Below, in pieces: positions 13,597-23,833 of a stretch of 64,000 nt of DNA. Under the pieces are notes generated by a model. The model worked only from the letters and a program-made list of their open reading frames with translations. It was not told where the DNA came from and did not search any database. Source of the stretch: Diphasiastrum complanatum (Eukaryota > Streptophyta > Lycopodiopsida > Lycopodiales > Lycopodiaceae); NCBI GenBank assembly GCA_029204225.1, contig CM055099.1:64878958-64942957 (forward strand). Reading direction: 5' to 3'. Numbering within the stretch: position 1 is the stretch's first letter; each line of letters starts with the position of its first letter. The position numbers and the translations under genes are program-made.

Positions 13597-13612
13597 TGGT
13601 ATCAGAGCAGGC
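13597..13612 (+). promoter_or_regulatory. Primer-binding site, initiator Met-tRNA
   Basis: TGGTATCAGAGC lies directly at the LTR end and is complementary to the 3' end of plant initiator-Met tRNA, the usual primer for minus-strand DNA synthesis in copia and many gypsy elements. Confidence 0.9.
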
Positions 13613-13974
13613 TATTTGGTAAGCGAGAGAGATTGTTTGCAGGGTTGCAAGAAGATTAATCGGAGGAGACAAAGCTGCATGCAGAGTTGACAATATCGGG
13701 AAGAGAACGGATCTAGATCTCTGCACCTGGATCGCTGGTGGTGGTATCAGATCTGCTGCTGGTGTCTATCACTGAGATTGATCGCTGGTTTTCTGATGCA
13801 GAATCGCTGGTTGCTGGCTGCATGTTGGATTGCTGCCTATTGATTGCAAAAATCAGATTGATTGAGACAGATTGCTGGCTGCATGTTGGATTGCTGCCTA
13901 CTGATTGTAGAAATCATATTGATTGCCTGCCGATCATTGATTGTCTATAATCTTGGATCATTGCAGAACAGATC

Positions 13975-14215
13975 TGGAATCTGTTCACTGATAGTCTGAC
14001 AGAGCTGGTTCCCTGGTAGTCTGACAGAGCTGGTTCGCTGGTAGTCTGACAGAGCTATTCGCTGGTTGTCTGACAGATCTGATTGCTGGTGTCTGACAGA
14101 TCTAATCACTGGTTGTCTGACAAACCTGTTTGCTGACAGATCTGTTCCCTGGTAGTTTGACAGATCTGTTCGCTGGTTGTCTGACAAATCTGTTCATTGG
14201 TTTTCTGATAGATCT
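13975..14215 (+). repeat. Leader minisatellite, units of about 25 bp
   Basis: About nine imperfect copies of a TCTGACAGAGCTGGTTCGCTGG word lie between the primer site and gag of the copia element. Related GATTGCTGGCTGCATGTTGG words are duplicated just upstream (13795-13915). They sit in the untranslated leader. Confidence 0.8.
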
Positions 14216-14268
14216 GCTTGCTAATTGGAGCAAAATCAAGTTGTTGGAAGTTGCTATAGATCAATATT

Positions 14269-16590
14269 ATGGCAGGATTGAATGATGATGTGTTACCGGA
14301 GTCTAGCAAGCTAGATGGAACGAACTACAACATATGGAGGAAGTTCAAGATGCAGAATATTCTTCAGGATAGAGAACATTGGGATATCGGCACAGGTGTT
14401 GAGATACCTCCTACCATTGACAGGGAGTTGCGGGAGTATCAGAGATGTAGAAGAAAAGCTCATCATATCATCAACTTGTCAGTTAGAGATATAATTATAC
14501 CTCATATCAGAGATGCTGCTGGATTCAAGGAGGCTTGGGATATACTGAAGAACTTGTATGAGACGGTAAATCAATCACGAATCTTATTCTTGACTAATAA
14601 GCTTCATACATTGAAGATGGGTACAGGTGAATCAGTAACGGACTACTTTACTCGAGTGAAAGATCTGAGAGGACAACTTATTGCCGTCGGAGAAAGTGTT
14701 CAAGATTCAATGTTGGTATCCATTGTACTTAATAGTCTACCTTTGGCCTATCAGAACTTTGTAATGATGCTATCGTTAAGAGAAACGAGGCCTTCTTTCG
14801 ATGAGCTAAATGCCATCTTACTACAGGAAGAAATGAGACGACAAAATATTGTCAACATGGATTATTTCAAGGAACAGGCATTCCTGGCAAAGAAGCAAGG
14901 GCAAAGTTCCAAGAAGGGTGGCAAGGGGAAGAAGAAGAAGAAGAAGCAGCAAGATATGGAGGAGAATCAATCAAATCGATCAGAAGATGGGAAGAAAGTG
15001 GTTCGAAAAGGAAACTGCTTTATTTGCGGAAAATCAGGACATTATGCAAAGGAATGTTGGCATAACAAGTTCAAGAAAAAGCAGGACGGGAATTCTGCTG
15101 ACGAAGAAGAAACATCTAATGCAAAATTGAGTGCTTTGGATCTTGAAGACTATGAGTTGTTTTCGGCATCGACATCTTCTGGTGGTGGCTTCTCGAAGGA
15201 AGAAGACTATTGGTTTATTGATTCAGGAGCTTCGAAGCACATGACATCTAGGCGAGACTGGCTATCTAATCTTTAAAAATATCATGTGATTCGGGACTTA
15301 GTCGAGAAGAAGATACTGAAGACAGTCTTCATACCTATAGAGGATGATGGGTCAAATGTGAAGTTGGGAGACAACTACACATATGATATAAAGGGAGTTG
15401 GAAAAGTACAAGTACAACTACCTTCAGGGAAGATTGGAAACATAAAGGATGTGCTTTATGTACCAGGATTCAAGAAAAACCTACTCTCAGTATCAGCTAT
15501 TGCAAAGCAACACATGGTGGTGCAGTTTGATGAACAGCGGTGTCTCATCAAGAGGAAAAATAATGAAGTAGTAGCTGAGGGCATACTTGCAGGGCGGTTG
15601 TACAAACTTTAAGCTCAGGTGGTGGATCATCATGCAAGTGTTGCAGATACTGGATCATTGACTAAGTTATGGCACGAGAGGTTTGGACATCTGAATTACA
15701 GAAGTCTACAAGTCTTGAGGAAATTTAACATGGTTACAGGTTTACCTCAAGTCGTTTCTGATCACAAGATTTGTGAAGGCTGTGTCTTAGGCAAGCATCA
15801 TATGAAGAAATTTTTGCCTGGTACATTCAGGGCGAAAAATGTTCTAGAACTTGTTCATACGAATTTGTGTGGTCCTATGAGGACTCAATCTTATGGGGGA
15901 GCAGATGACTATTTCAGAAAGACATGGAGCTATCTTTTGAAGAATAAGGGTGAAGCTTTCAAGTATTTCACATGGTTTAAGACACAAGTAGAGAAAGAAA
16001 CAGATAGACAAATTAAGATACTTCGCTCAAACAAAGGGGGAAAGTATCTTTCTACGGAATTTCAGGTGTTTTGCAAGGATCATGGTATAAAGAGACAATT
16101 TGCAAACACGGACACGCCTCAACAAAATGGAGTTGCGGAAAGAAAGAACCAGTCTATAGTGGAAACTGCGAGGAGTATGCTCAAGAGTAAAAATCTTCCA
16201 AATATGTTTTGGGTTGAAGCAGTTAAGATGGCGGTTTACCTTTTGAATCGAAGTCCTACAAAGGTTGTAGAGAATCGAACTCCAGAGGAAGCTTACACGG
16301 GTGGGAAGCCAGATGTAAGTCATTTGAGAGTGTTTGGGAGTATTGCTTATTCTTATATATCTAAGGATTCAAGGAGCAAATTGGATTCTAAGGCGACCAA
16401 CTGTTTATTTCTTGGTTATGATAATCAAGAGAAGGGATACATGTTATATGACTTGGAGGGTAAGAAAATAATCATAAGTAGGGATGTAGTCGTTGATGAG
16501 GAGGCAACTCATAAAGATATAGAGATATATTTTGATAAGGATCAAGATGGAGGAATCCCTATATTATGTGGAGTTATTACAGGAACTTGA
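14269..16590 (+). pseudogene. Copia Gag-protease-integrase polyprotein, broken
   Basis: One frame runs from ATG 14269 through Gag (LDGTNYNIWRKFKMQ near residue 17, YFTRVKDLRGQL near 125), a zinc knuckle CFICGKSGHYAKEC near 244, protease WFIDSGASKHMT near 316, and an integrase with the zinc domain H..H..C..C (WHERFGHLN...CEGCVLGK). TAA codons at 15274-15276 and 15610-15612 interrupt it in frame. The integrase core is damaged. The HTDLCG-type aspartate is replaced by N (HTNLCGPM), a short deletion removes residues before RKTWSYLL, and the RSDxGGE motif reads RSNKGGKY. It cannot be active. Confidence 0.85.
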
Positions 16591-17032
16591 ATCGACACAT
16601 GTATCGCCTACGCCAATTCAAGAACCTAGAGTGACTTTGGTTGAGATAGGAAAGAGGAAGGAGAGGTAAGTATATGGGATACTTATTCACCTCCTACTTC
16701 ATCAGGCATGAAGCATCCTACATCAGAAGCTAGAAGATTGCCTAGATGGTACTATGAAACTATCAAGGATAGTGTCATTATGGAACAGGGAGAGTCCAGT
16801 ACACATGGAACTAGGAGATCGACTAGACTTGAAAAGCAACATGAAGATCGATAGGAGGTTCGACAAGAGGATCATCATAAAGATGGGGATGTACACTTTG
16901 CTTACATGGCTACACTATTGAAAACCAAGGATCCATCTACATTCAGGGGAAGTGGAGCCTACAGAAAAACAAGTTGCGGAAATCTTTACCAAAGGACTTG
17001 GCAAAGAAAAATTTCAGAAGTTTAGAGGGTAG
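16591..17032 (+). pseudogene. Copia pol remnant with RT and RNase H removed
   Basis: The linker before RT is followed (FAYMATLLKTKDPSTF, to about 16943) directly by the last RNase H residues (GEVEPTEKQVAEIFTKGL, from about 16950) and the stop region. The whole RT-RNase H core, normally about 1.2 kb or more, is absent. The same junction occurs in the minus-strand copy near 62430. A purine tract TTTAGAGGGTAG (17021-17032) serves as PPT before the 3' LTR. Confidence 0.75.
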
Positions 17033-17199
17033 TGTTAGGAATTAATGTTTATTTTGATACCCCTTAATGATAGTTTGGCCATGCTTGCGTGCTATTTTTA
17101 GGGGCCATTCTATTTATAGTAAATTCATTTTTTAAGGCTTATGCATGTAGGTGGGTGCAATACAACTAAATTAGGATCTATTTAGTACTTAGAAATTCA
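17033..17199 (+). mobile_element. 3' LTR of copia copy 1, truncated
   Basis: The first 167 bp match the 5' LTR at 13179-13346. Similarity stops at AGAAATTCA, where the internal 3' end and LTR of a different element begin. Confidence 0.85.
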
Positions 17200-17220
17200 A
17201 TCATGTTGCGAGGAGAGGGG

Positions 17221-17680
17221 GTGTTAGAAATAAATGACTATGCTAAAGTTAATCCATAGGTTACTTTGACCCAAAAGGTCGAGATTTGTGTAACCATGGG
17301 TATTTAGTTATTTAGGCCATCTTAAGTTTGTCTTAAGTTCAGTTGGACCCAATTTTGGCCATGTACTGACTCGTGGGTCCTTAGGGGTCTAATTTTGTTT
17401 AGGGGCCCTATCTTAACCTTTGGGGGTGCCCTACATTTAGTAAGTGGTTAACCTTAGGGTTTGGTGGCATTTGGCCACATCCAGGTAGAGTACTTAGATG
17501 CTCATTGTGTATTCCATTTTTACAGTTTGGCTAAGCATTGCTCTCCATTGCTCTTGTTGTTGTTTTCTCTCTCTCTCTCTCTCTCTCTCTTAGAGTTGGG
17601 CGCCCAGCCTCTTCTCTTTTGTTTTCTGTGGAGATTGATTGATAACTAGATCTTGGTGACTTGACTCTTGCTTTCCTACA
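17221..17680 (+). mobile_element. LTR of a second LTR element, between a PPT and a PBS
   Basis: TGTTAGAAATAAATG at 17221 directly follows a polypurine tract GAGGAGAGGGGG (17209-17220), and the sequence ends CCTACA at 17680. It includes a (CT)n at about 17570-17591. A primer-binding site follows immediately, so the same 460-bp LTR looks like a 3' LTR on its left and a 5' LTR on its right. No coding region of this element is recognised nearby. Confidence 0.65.
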
Positions 17681-17696
17681 TGGTATCAGAGCTGCC
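17681..17696 (+). promoter_or_regulatory. Primer-binding site, initiator Met-tRNA
   Basis: TGGTATCAGAGCTGCC sits directly at the CA end of the 17221-17680 LTR. The leader that should follow is cut off about 60 bp later by the chromovirus fragment. Confidence 0.8.
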
Positions 17697-17756
17697 GGAT
17701 CTGCAGCAAGCTTGTTTGTTGGCGCCCTACCAGAAGAGGAGCTTCTCTGCTTTTTG

Positions 17757-20700
17757 TTGTGAAATTTCAGCATTTTGCTGATCTGAGTAAAACTCAGCTC
17801 GTTTATCATAGGCATTCTGCTAAGGGCATCTGCTACTGTATTGAATTTTCCACGCCTATATCTGATAGACATGTCAAACTCTTGCATCAACTCTGCCCAA
17901 CGAGCTTTCCGACCTCTAAGCTCAGGTTGATTGCAAAGGTATCTGAGACTCTCATGGTCTGTCAGGACCTCAAAGTTGGCACCATACAAATAATGCCTCC
18001 AAGTCTTAAGGGCATGGACTATAGAAAAGAGTTCCTTTTCATAGGCACTATACCTAGTCTGTGCTGGCTCGAGTTTTTTACTCTCGAACGCAACTGGTCG
18101 TCCACCCTGAGTTAGCACAGCACCTACTGCAAAGTCGCTAGCATCTGTTTCGACCACAAATGGCTGATTGGGGTCGACGACCTTTAAAACTGGTGCTGTA
18201 GCTAAGGCTGTTTTGAGAGCATCAAAGCTCTCCTGTTGTGCGGACTCCCAAATGAACTCCTTTCCCTTCCCCTTAAGGAGATTTGTCATAGGGACTGCTA
18301 TCTGAGCATATTCCTTGACAAATCGTCTGTAATATCCCGCCAGACCAAGAAAGATTTGAAGTTCCAAAATATTCTGAGGTCTCAGCCAACTGAGTATGGC
18401 TTTAACCTTATTTGGGTCCATCTTAATCCCATCTGAAGAGATAATGTGACCCAAATATGCTACTTCTTCAACGAAGAATTCACACTTGGATTGTTTAGCA
18501 TAAAGCTTATGCTTTCTGAGCAGTCGAAACACCTTTCTGAGGTGTTTTAGATGCTCCTTCCTGGTTTTGTTGTAAACGAGGATGTCATCTAAAAATACGA
18601 CTACAAATTTACCCAAGTATGGTCTGAGGACACTGTTCATCAAGGTCATAAAGGTAGCTGGAGCATTTGTGAGCCCAAATGGCATCACCTTAAACTCATA
18701 ATGACCGTGACGAGTCCTAAAAGCTGTTTTCGAGACATCTTCCGATTTTATACGGACTTGATGATATCCCGATCTGAGGTCTATTTTGCTGAAAAACTTA
18801 GCCCCGTCGAGTTGATCAAACAACTCGTCTGCCCGAGGCATAGGGTATTTATTCTTAATTGTGACTTTATTGAGGGCTCTGTAATCTACGCAAAGACGCA
18901 TAGACCCCTCCTTCTTTTTCACCAATAGGACTGGTGAGGCCCATGGTGAACTACTGGTCTGAATTTGGCCTTTCCCAAGATAGTCTGTTAACTGCCTAGT
19001 TATTTCTTCATCCTCTGTTCGGCTGACCCGATACGGAGGTTTAGAAACAGGTGCTGTACCTGGTACTAGGTTTATTACATGATCTACCTCTCTGCTAGGT
19101 GGTAAACCATGTGGCAAATCTTCAGGAAAAACATCTTTAAATTTAGACAATAAAGTTTCTAATTTACTGATTTTCTGCTGAATAGAACTGGAAATAGAAA
19201 CTTCAGGAATAAACTGAAAGTCACATAAGAATACCTGATGGTCTTCGTCTTCGATTAGCTGACAGAGCTCTGAACTGCAGACCATAGGGCTGTTGGGAAC
19301 ATCATGCTCCCCATGCAACTGGATCTCTCGGCCTTTATACTGAAAGCTGAGGGTGTTCTCCTGATAGTTTCTGTGGAGGGAAGGTCCTAAACTGTAGAGC
19401 CAATCTCTCCCGAGAACAATGTCTGTTCGATCCAGGTGCATTATCTGAAAGTTTATTTGATCTTGGTACCCCTGAATACCAAGATTTAACTTACCTACCA
19501 TAGTTTCCCATATTTTTTTATCTTCACCCTTAGCTAATGAAAGTATGTACCTATGCTGACTAGGTACTTCTGGTAGTTTAAGCTTTTTAACCAGGGTGTG
19601 GTTGATGAAATTATGGGTTGCCCCATCATCAACCATGACTCTTACTGACTGGTTACCAACTTTCCCATGCATACGTACTAGGTCATGCGGCCCAGAGCTG
19701 AAGGGTCTCGCTAGCATTGCAGAGGTCAGCTGGCAACAGTGTTCATGATCTTCATGATACACTTTGATCTCGGAAGCTGCCGAGTCACTGGGGAAACATA
19801 CAGTCTGAACAAGATGAACTTGTTTTTTATCTTTTTTAGTGAAAGGACCCTTGGGACACTGTCTGACTGTGTGTCCCTTGCCCATACACACAAAGCACAA
19901 ACGTTCTTGTTTGGCTTTCTCAAAATCATCTGGTTTTAAGGGCTGTATGAGTGAAGGGCGTTTCTGAGGAGCTTCACCTTTAAATTTATCTTCTTTCTTT
20001 CTTTTTAAAAATTTCTTTTTAAATTGAAAGTCTTTCTGAGGAAGCTGCTCAGAAAGTGGTTGCTGTCTCGCTCTCTTCCTACCCACTGAATCATCATAGA
20101 TTTGAGCATATCTGAGAGCTTGCTCAAGGGTAGTAGGCGAGTTTCTCTGGACCTCTACTTTATATTCATCTTTGAGGCCACGGACAAATCCCCTGATTTT
20201 TTGATAGTCATCCATATTTTTAATCTTTAAAATTGCTTCTCGATACTGCGAGATATATTGGATGAGGGACTTGTCCATTACTGTTCTTTCCCAGGCTTCC
20301 CAGGCTCTATCAAGTTCATTCTCTGGTAGAAATTCTCTTAGGAAAGCTTCTTCAAAAGCTTTCCATGACCGGGGAGTCTGCCCAGTCTCCTGGAGATTTA
20401 ACCACCACTTATAGGCCATAGGCCCTAAAGAAAGACTGGCCTCAATTGCTTGCAAATGGTCAGGGGTCTGTTTAAGAGCATGAATGTTCTTCCATTTGCT
20501 GAGGAAGGTTTGTAGAATATCTGCATTTCTATCCTTCTCTTCCCCATTAAAAGTAGGAGGCTTTAAATCTTTAAAAACACTGGGGTGAGACCGTAAAGTC
20601 TCACCCGAAACTGATGGAAGTGGAGAAGGGGATAACTGAGAAGTGGAGGGAAGGCTTCCTTTCGCGGAACTCAAAAACAAGTTTTTGAGTTCAGCGAACG

Positions 20701-20929
20701 AGTCGTCCACACTGGACTTGAAATTGGCTAATGCCAACTTCAGTTCATCCACTTCTGTTACCAATTGGAGGAACTGCTCCTTGGTAACCAGTTCGTCGAG
20801 TTCTTCGGCGAACTGTTCCTGTTCTTCCACTTCCATGGGTTCCTTCCCTTTTTTGTAAGCCAAGGCTTCTGTTTCAAGTTCGTCGAAGCCTCTCTCCTGG
20901 GGTTGATCAGGTCCCTGAGGAGTGGTCAT
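17757..20929 (-). pseudogene. Ty3/gypsy chromovirus gag-pol, copy 1, truncated after RNase H
   Basis: A long minus-strand frame starts at 20929. It covers Gag, zinc knuckle [14 protein letters not shown], protease [15 protein letters not shown] ([20 protein letters not shown]) and RNase H ([23 protein letters not shown]). At about 17780 it leaves the family sequence just after ELSFTQI, so integrase, chromodomain and 3' LTR are missing. About 1,120 codons are open without a stop, against 1,339 before the first stop in the full copy at 36270. The 5' LTR lies at 21730-22087. The gene encodes the retrotransposition proteins but lacks integrase, so this copy is non-autonomous. Confidence 0.9.
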
Positions 20930-21729
20930 CTTCGAAACTGAAAGAGAGCTACCTTAACTTCTGAAGGAAAAAAGTCTAAAAGACTAATTTACAACTGTAC
21001 AAGGGAAAGGAAAGATGACTTAGCTGTTTCTGAGGACTGTACTTCCAAAGAAAGAATGAAGAGGAACCCTTTCAGCTCTTTTCCCCAAGATTTCAGACCT
21101 GCTGTTCCGAAAAATGCCAGTTTGAGGCTTCAAAACGGTACTAAATTTCCCGGTTTTTTGAGGATAGTAGCTCGCTGGTCTGATTGCAATCCATCTTGTC
21201 CACAAAAAGGCAAATCTGAAGTCCAAAAACCCTTATGAGTTCTGAAATTTCAGAAGTCTCCTACTCGCTGATCTGGTAGGAATCCTCTTGCTCCAAATCT
21301 CTGACGTTGGGGCCCAAAAACTGGTTGAAAAACCAGATTTTCAGAAGCACTGGCAGCGCTGGCCCTGCTCCTCTTTTTTGGCTTCCAACTCGCTGAAAAC
21401 CAGTAACTTTTTCCCTGGAAATCGGATGTAGGTCTCTGACTGTACAGCGATGGAGGTGCTGGCTTCTTCCTACTCTAATTTCGCTGGGAAAACTACGAAG
21501 AATCCTCTGAACTCAGTGAGAAACAACTGTTTTTTCAGCGAGTTACCTACACTTGGAATCTGACTCCTTGCTACTGTGATTTCTCAGTGGAAATCAGAAG
21601 TTTGAAGGCTGCTCCTACAACGATCCTCCTCTATTCCTCTCTGAGAATCTGAGAAACACTTCCTATCTTCTGATAGCTTTCTCTACTGCTGTCCTAAACT
21701 CCCTAGGATGGAGATGGCTCTGATACCAG
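20930..21729 (-). mobile_element. Chromovirus copy 1 untranslated leader
   Basis: The stretch between the LTR/PBS and gag on the minus strand corresponds to 35305-36269 of the full copy, with partial match. It ends at the primer site, seen on the plus strand as GCTCTGATACCA (about 21717-21728). Confidence 0.75.
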
Positions 21730-22087
21730 TGTAATAGATCCTAACACCACAGTAGGGCAAACACTAACTGATCCACCCAACCTTGCCTACTCCCTGATAT
21801 AGAGTAAGCCCCTCCTAGCCCAGTGTGAGGACTGGTAGCATGCTACTGCCAAGTGTCGGCCACATGGCACTGACGTGGCCGACTGCACGTCGGGACCCAA
21901 CTGGGGGCCCTATCCTGCTGACAGAGTCCCTAGGCTGTGTTAGGCCCGCCATGGCTATGGACCATGCTGGGGCACACTACTCACACTGTCTTGCCCTGTT
22001 GGTCATGTACCCTGGACACGACCCTGACTGTGGTATCTGACCTATCTGTGTTCTCTAGGGTTCGGCACTGGTTACGAGCTCGTAACA
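21730..22087 (-). mobile_element. Chromovirus copy 1, 5' LTR (358 bp)
   Basis: The plus strand reads TGTAATAGATCC to CGAGCTCGTAACA, the reverse of the LTR at 34947-35304. The length is the same, 358 bp. It opens with the palindrome TTACGAGCTCGTAA. It abuts a copia fragment at 22088, which it probably invaded. Confidence 0.95.
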
Positions 22088-22598
22088 GGCTGCTTCTTCA
22101 AGAGGAGCAAACGAGGCAAAACTTTGCGGGTGACACTCAACAAGATCAAGCTTTCTTCACGAAAGGCAAGGGCAAAGGCAAGTCAAAAGGAAAGGGGAAG
22201 CCTCCTTCCAAGGATGAGCAAATGCCTGTTGGAGGTCAAAATGTCAACACTCAAAAGAAGAAAGGGAAGTGCCATTATTGCAAAAGGTATGGGCACTTCA
22301 TCAAGGATTGTAAGAAGAAGCTTGCAAAAGAGGAGAGTAAAGGAATTGATACTAGTGCTTCACTTGCTACTTTGGAGCAAGAGCTTGAAGCTAGTGGTGA
22401 TCTCTTCAACCAAGACTATGCTTTTGTGTCTAATATTGCTTCTACTAGTACTACTACATCTTTGAGGAATTCAGATTCTGTTTTGCAAGTTGCTGATTTT
22501 CAGCCCATTGAATGGGTGATTGATAGTGGTGCTACTCGTCATATGACTTCTTGCAAAGAAGCATTCGCTAAATTAGTGAAAGTGCAAAATGGAAGCCC
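22088..22598 (+). pseudogene. Copia Gag/protease fragment
   Basis: The frame encodes EEQTRQNFAGDTQQDQAFF, a Lys/Gly-rich tract, a zinc knuckle CHYCKRYGHFIKDC and a protease start EWVIDSGATRHMTS. Both ends are cut: the left by the chromovirus LTR, the right by LTR-like sequence beginning near CCCATGCACC. It is a different copia family from that at 13.2 kb. Confidence 0.8.
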
Positions 22599-22850
22599 AT
22601 GCACCACTAGTAGTGCACTGTGACACCTCACTGGACACCTCTTCAGCCTATCTGGGCCACGTCATTCAGTTCCCCAATGACTCACTGATAGACCCATACA
22701 AATCCACCATCAAGTGTTTAGGCCTACAACCATTAATTATGACCATGTACACATAAGGGCCCCAATTCCCTAATAGTCACAATTAACTTATGGGTTGTTG
22801 GTCTATTGGTCCCTAGCGTGGACACGCTACTCGAGACCAGTCATGGGCAT
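22599..22850 (-). mobile_element. LTR-like fragment, inverted copy of 62552-62810
   Basis: The stretch from CCCATGCACCACTAG to GTCATGGGCATG is the reverse complement of 62552-62810 with few changes. The copy at 62.5 kb sits as an insertion inside a copia element, which makes a solo LTR or LTR fragment the simplest reading. Confidence 0.55.
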
Positions 22851-23458
22851 GACAGGTGGTGTCGAGGATCCCACACCAGAAGGCGGGTCAGGTCCAGTAC
22901 TAGGCCTTGCCTCATCTACAGCTCTGTCCTCTCCATGCGAAGCGAGGGGTGAGCACCAAGCGAAAGGCAAGCGGGGGGCGTGATGTGGTGGCCTCTGGCT
23001 GAGTCACTGCATCTCTATCTACAAAAAAAAAACAATTCAAGTTAGGTGCCTAGTGAACCACTGGACTACAGTGAGTCGCGACCACTGACTAGTCTGTGAT
23101 TTCAAAAGCACAATTTTAAGCAACAAGTCATTCGAATTGCTTTGAACATTGGAATGTATAACGTAAGATGACAAAATCATTGAGTGTCCATTGTCTACCT
23201 CTCACTATGGGCCCCAACCTCAAAGGGCTAGCCTCGTCCGGTGCAGCAGGAGTGAGTATCATCTCAGGAGCATGCATGCAAGGGGCAATCTCTTACCCCC
23301 TCAAATGTAATAAATGGACCTAATGCATGTGGGCCCTCCTGTGTAACTGATGTGGCAGTATCTGCAAGTCCATCTCTTGGTGCCTGATGTGCCATAGGCT
23401 GCATCGATAGTAACGTGATCCCATATGGGATCGCTATCCCTAGGCATGGTGCCCCCCC

Positions 23459-23491
<33 letters not shown>

Positions 23492-23833
23492 AAATGACGG
23501 ATCTTTCTCTCTCTTTGCCTTAATCTAATTTCTAGAATCTACTATCTAGTATCTAGATTCTATGCTGGAAGCCCTAAGTTCTAACCCTAAACCACCAAGC
23601 TCCAACAACAATGACACTCAACCCTCTCACAATGTCCACACTCAACCCTATCAATCAAGAATCAAGATGATAGATCTATCATCTATGATCTCACATACCA
23701 AAAGCAAGTATCCAATGTTGATTCTTGATTGATGATTGATCAATGATCAAGATTCATCATTCAATGCACAAAACGTAAATGTCAAATGATAAAACACAAT
23801 GCACATTGTCTTCTAAGCACCAACCCTAAACCC
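22851..23833. other. Non-coding junk with C-run and (CT)n
   Basis: A poly-C run (about 23452-23469) passes straight into (CT)n (23470-23490). Before it lies GC-richer unassigned repeat sequence, after it AT-rich sequence. No coding domain is seen. Confidence 0.4.

Noticed and set aside
13597-13612. TGGTATCAGAGC words as tRNA genes
   Set aside because: They are the 3'-end complement of initiator Met-tRNA at LTR edges (primer sites). No cloverleaf surrounds them.
19726-19939. Small ORFs opposite the chromovirus zinc knuckle (also 37260-37482 and 42162-42384)
   Set aside because: Shadows of the gag-pol frame, repeated only because the element is repeated.
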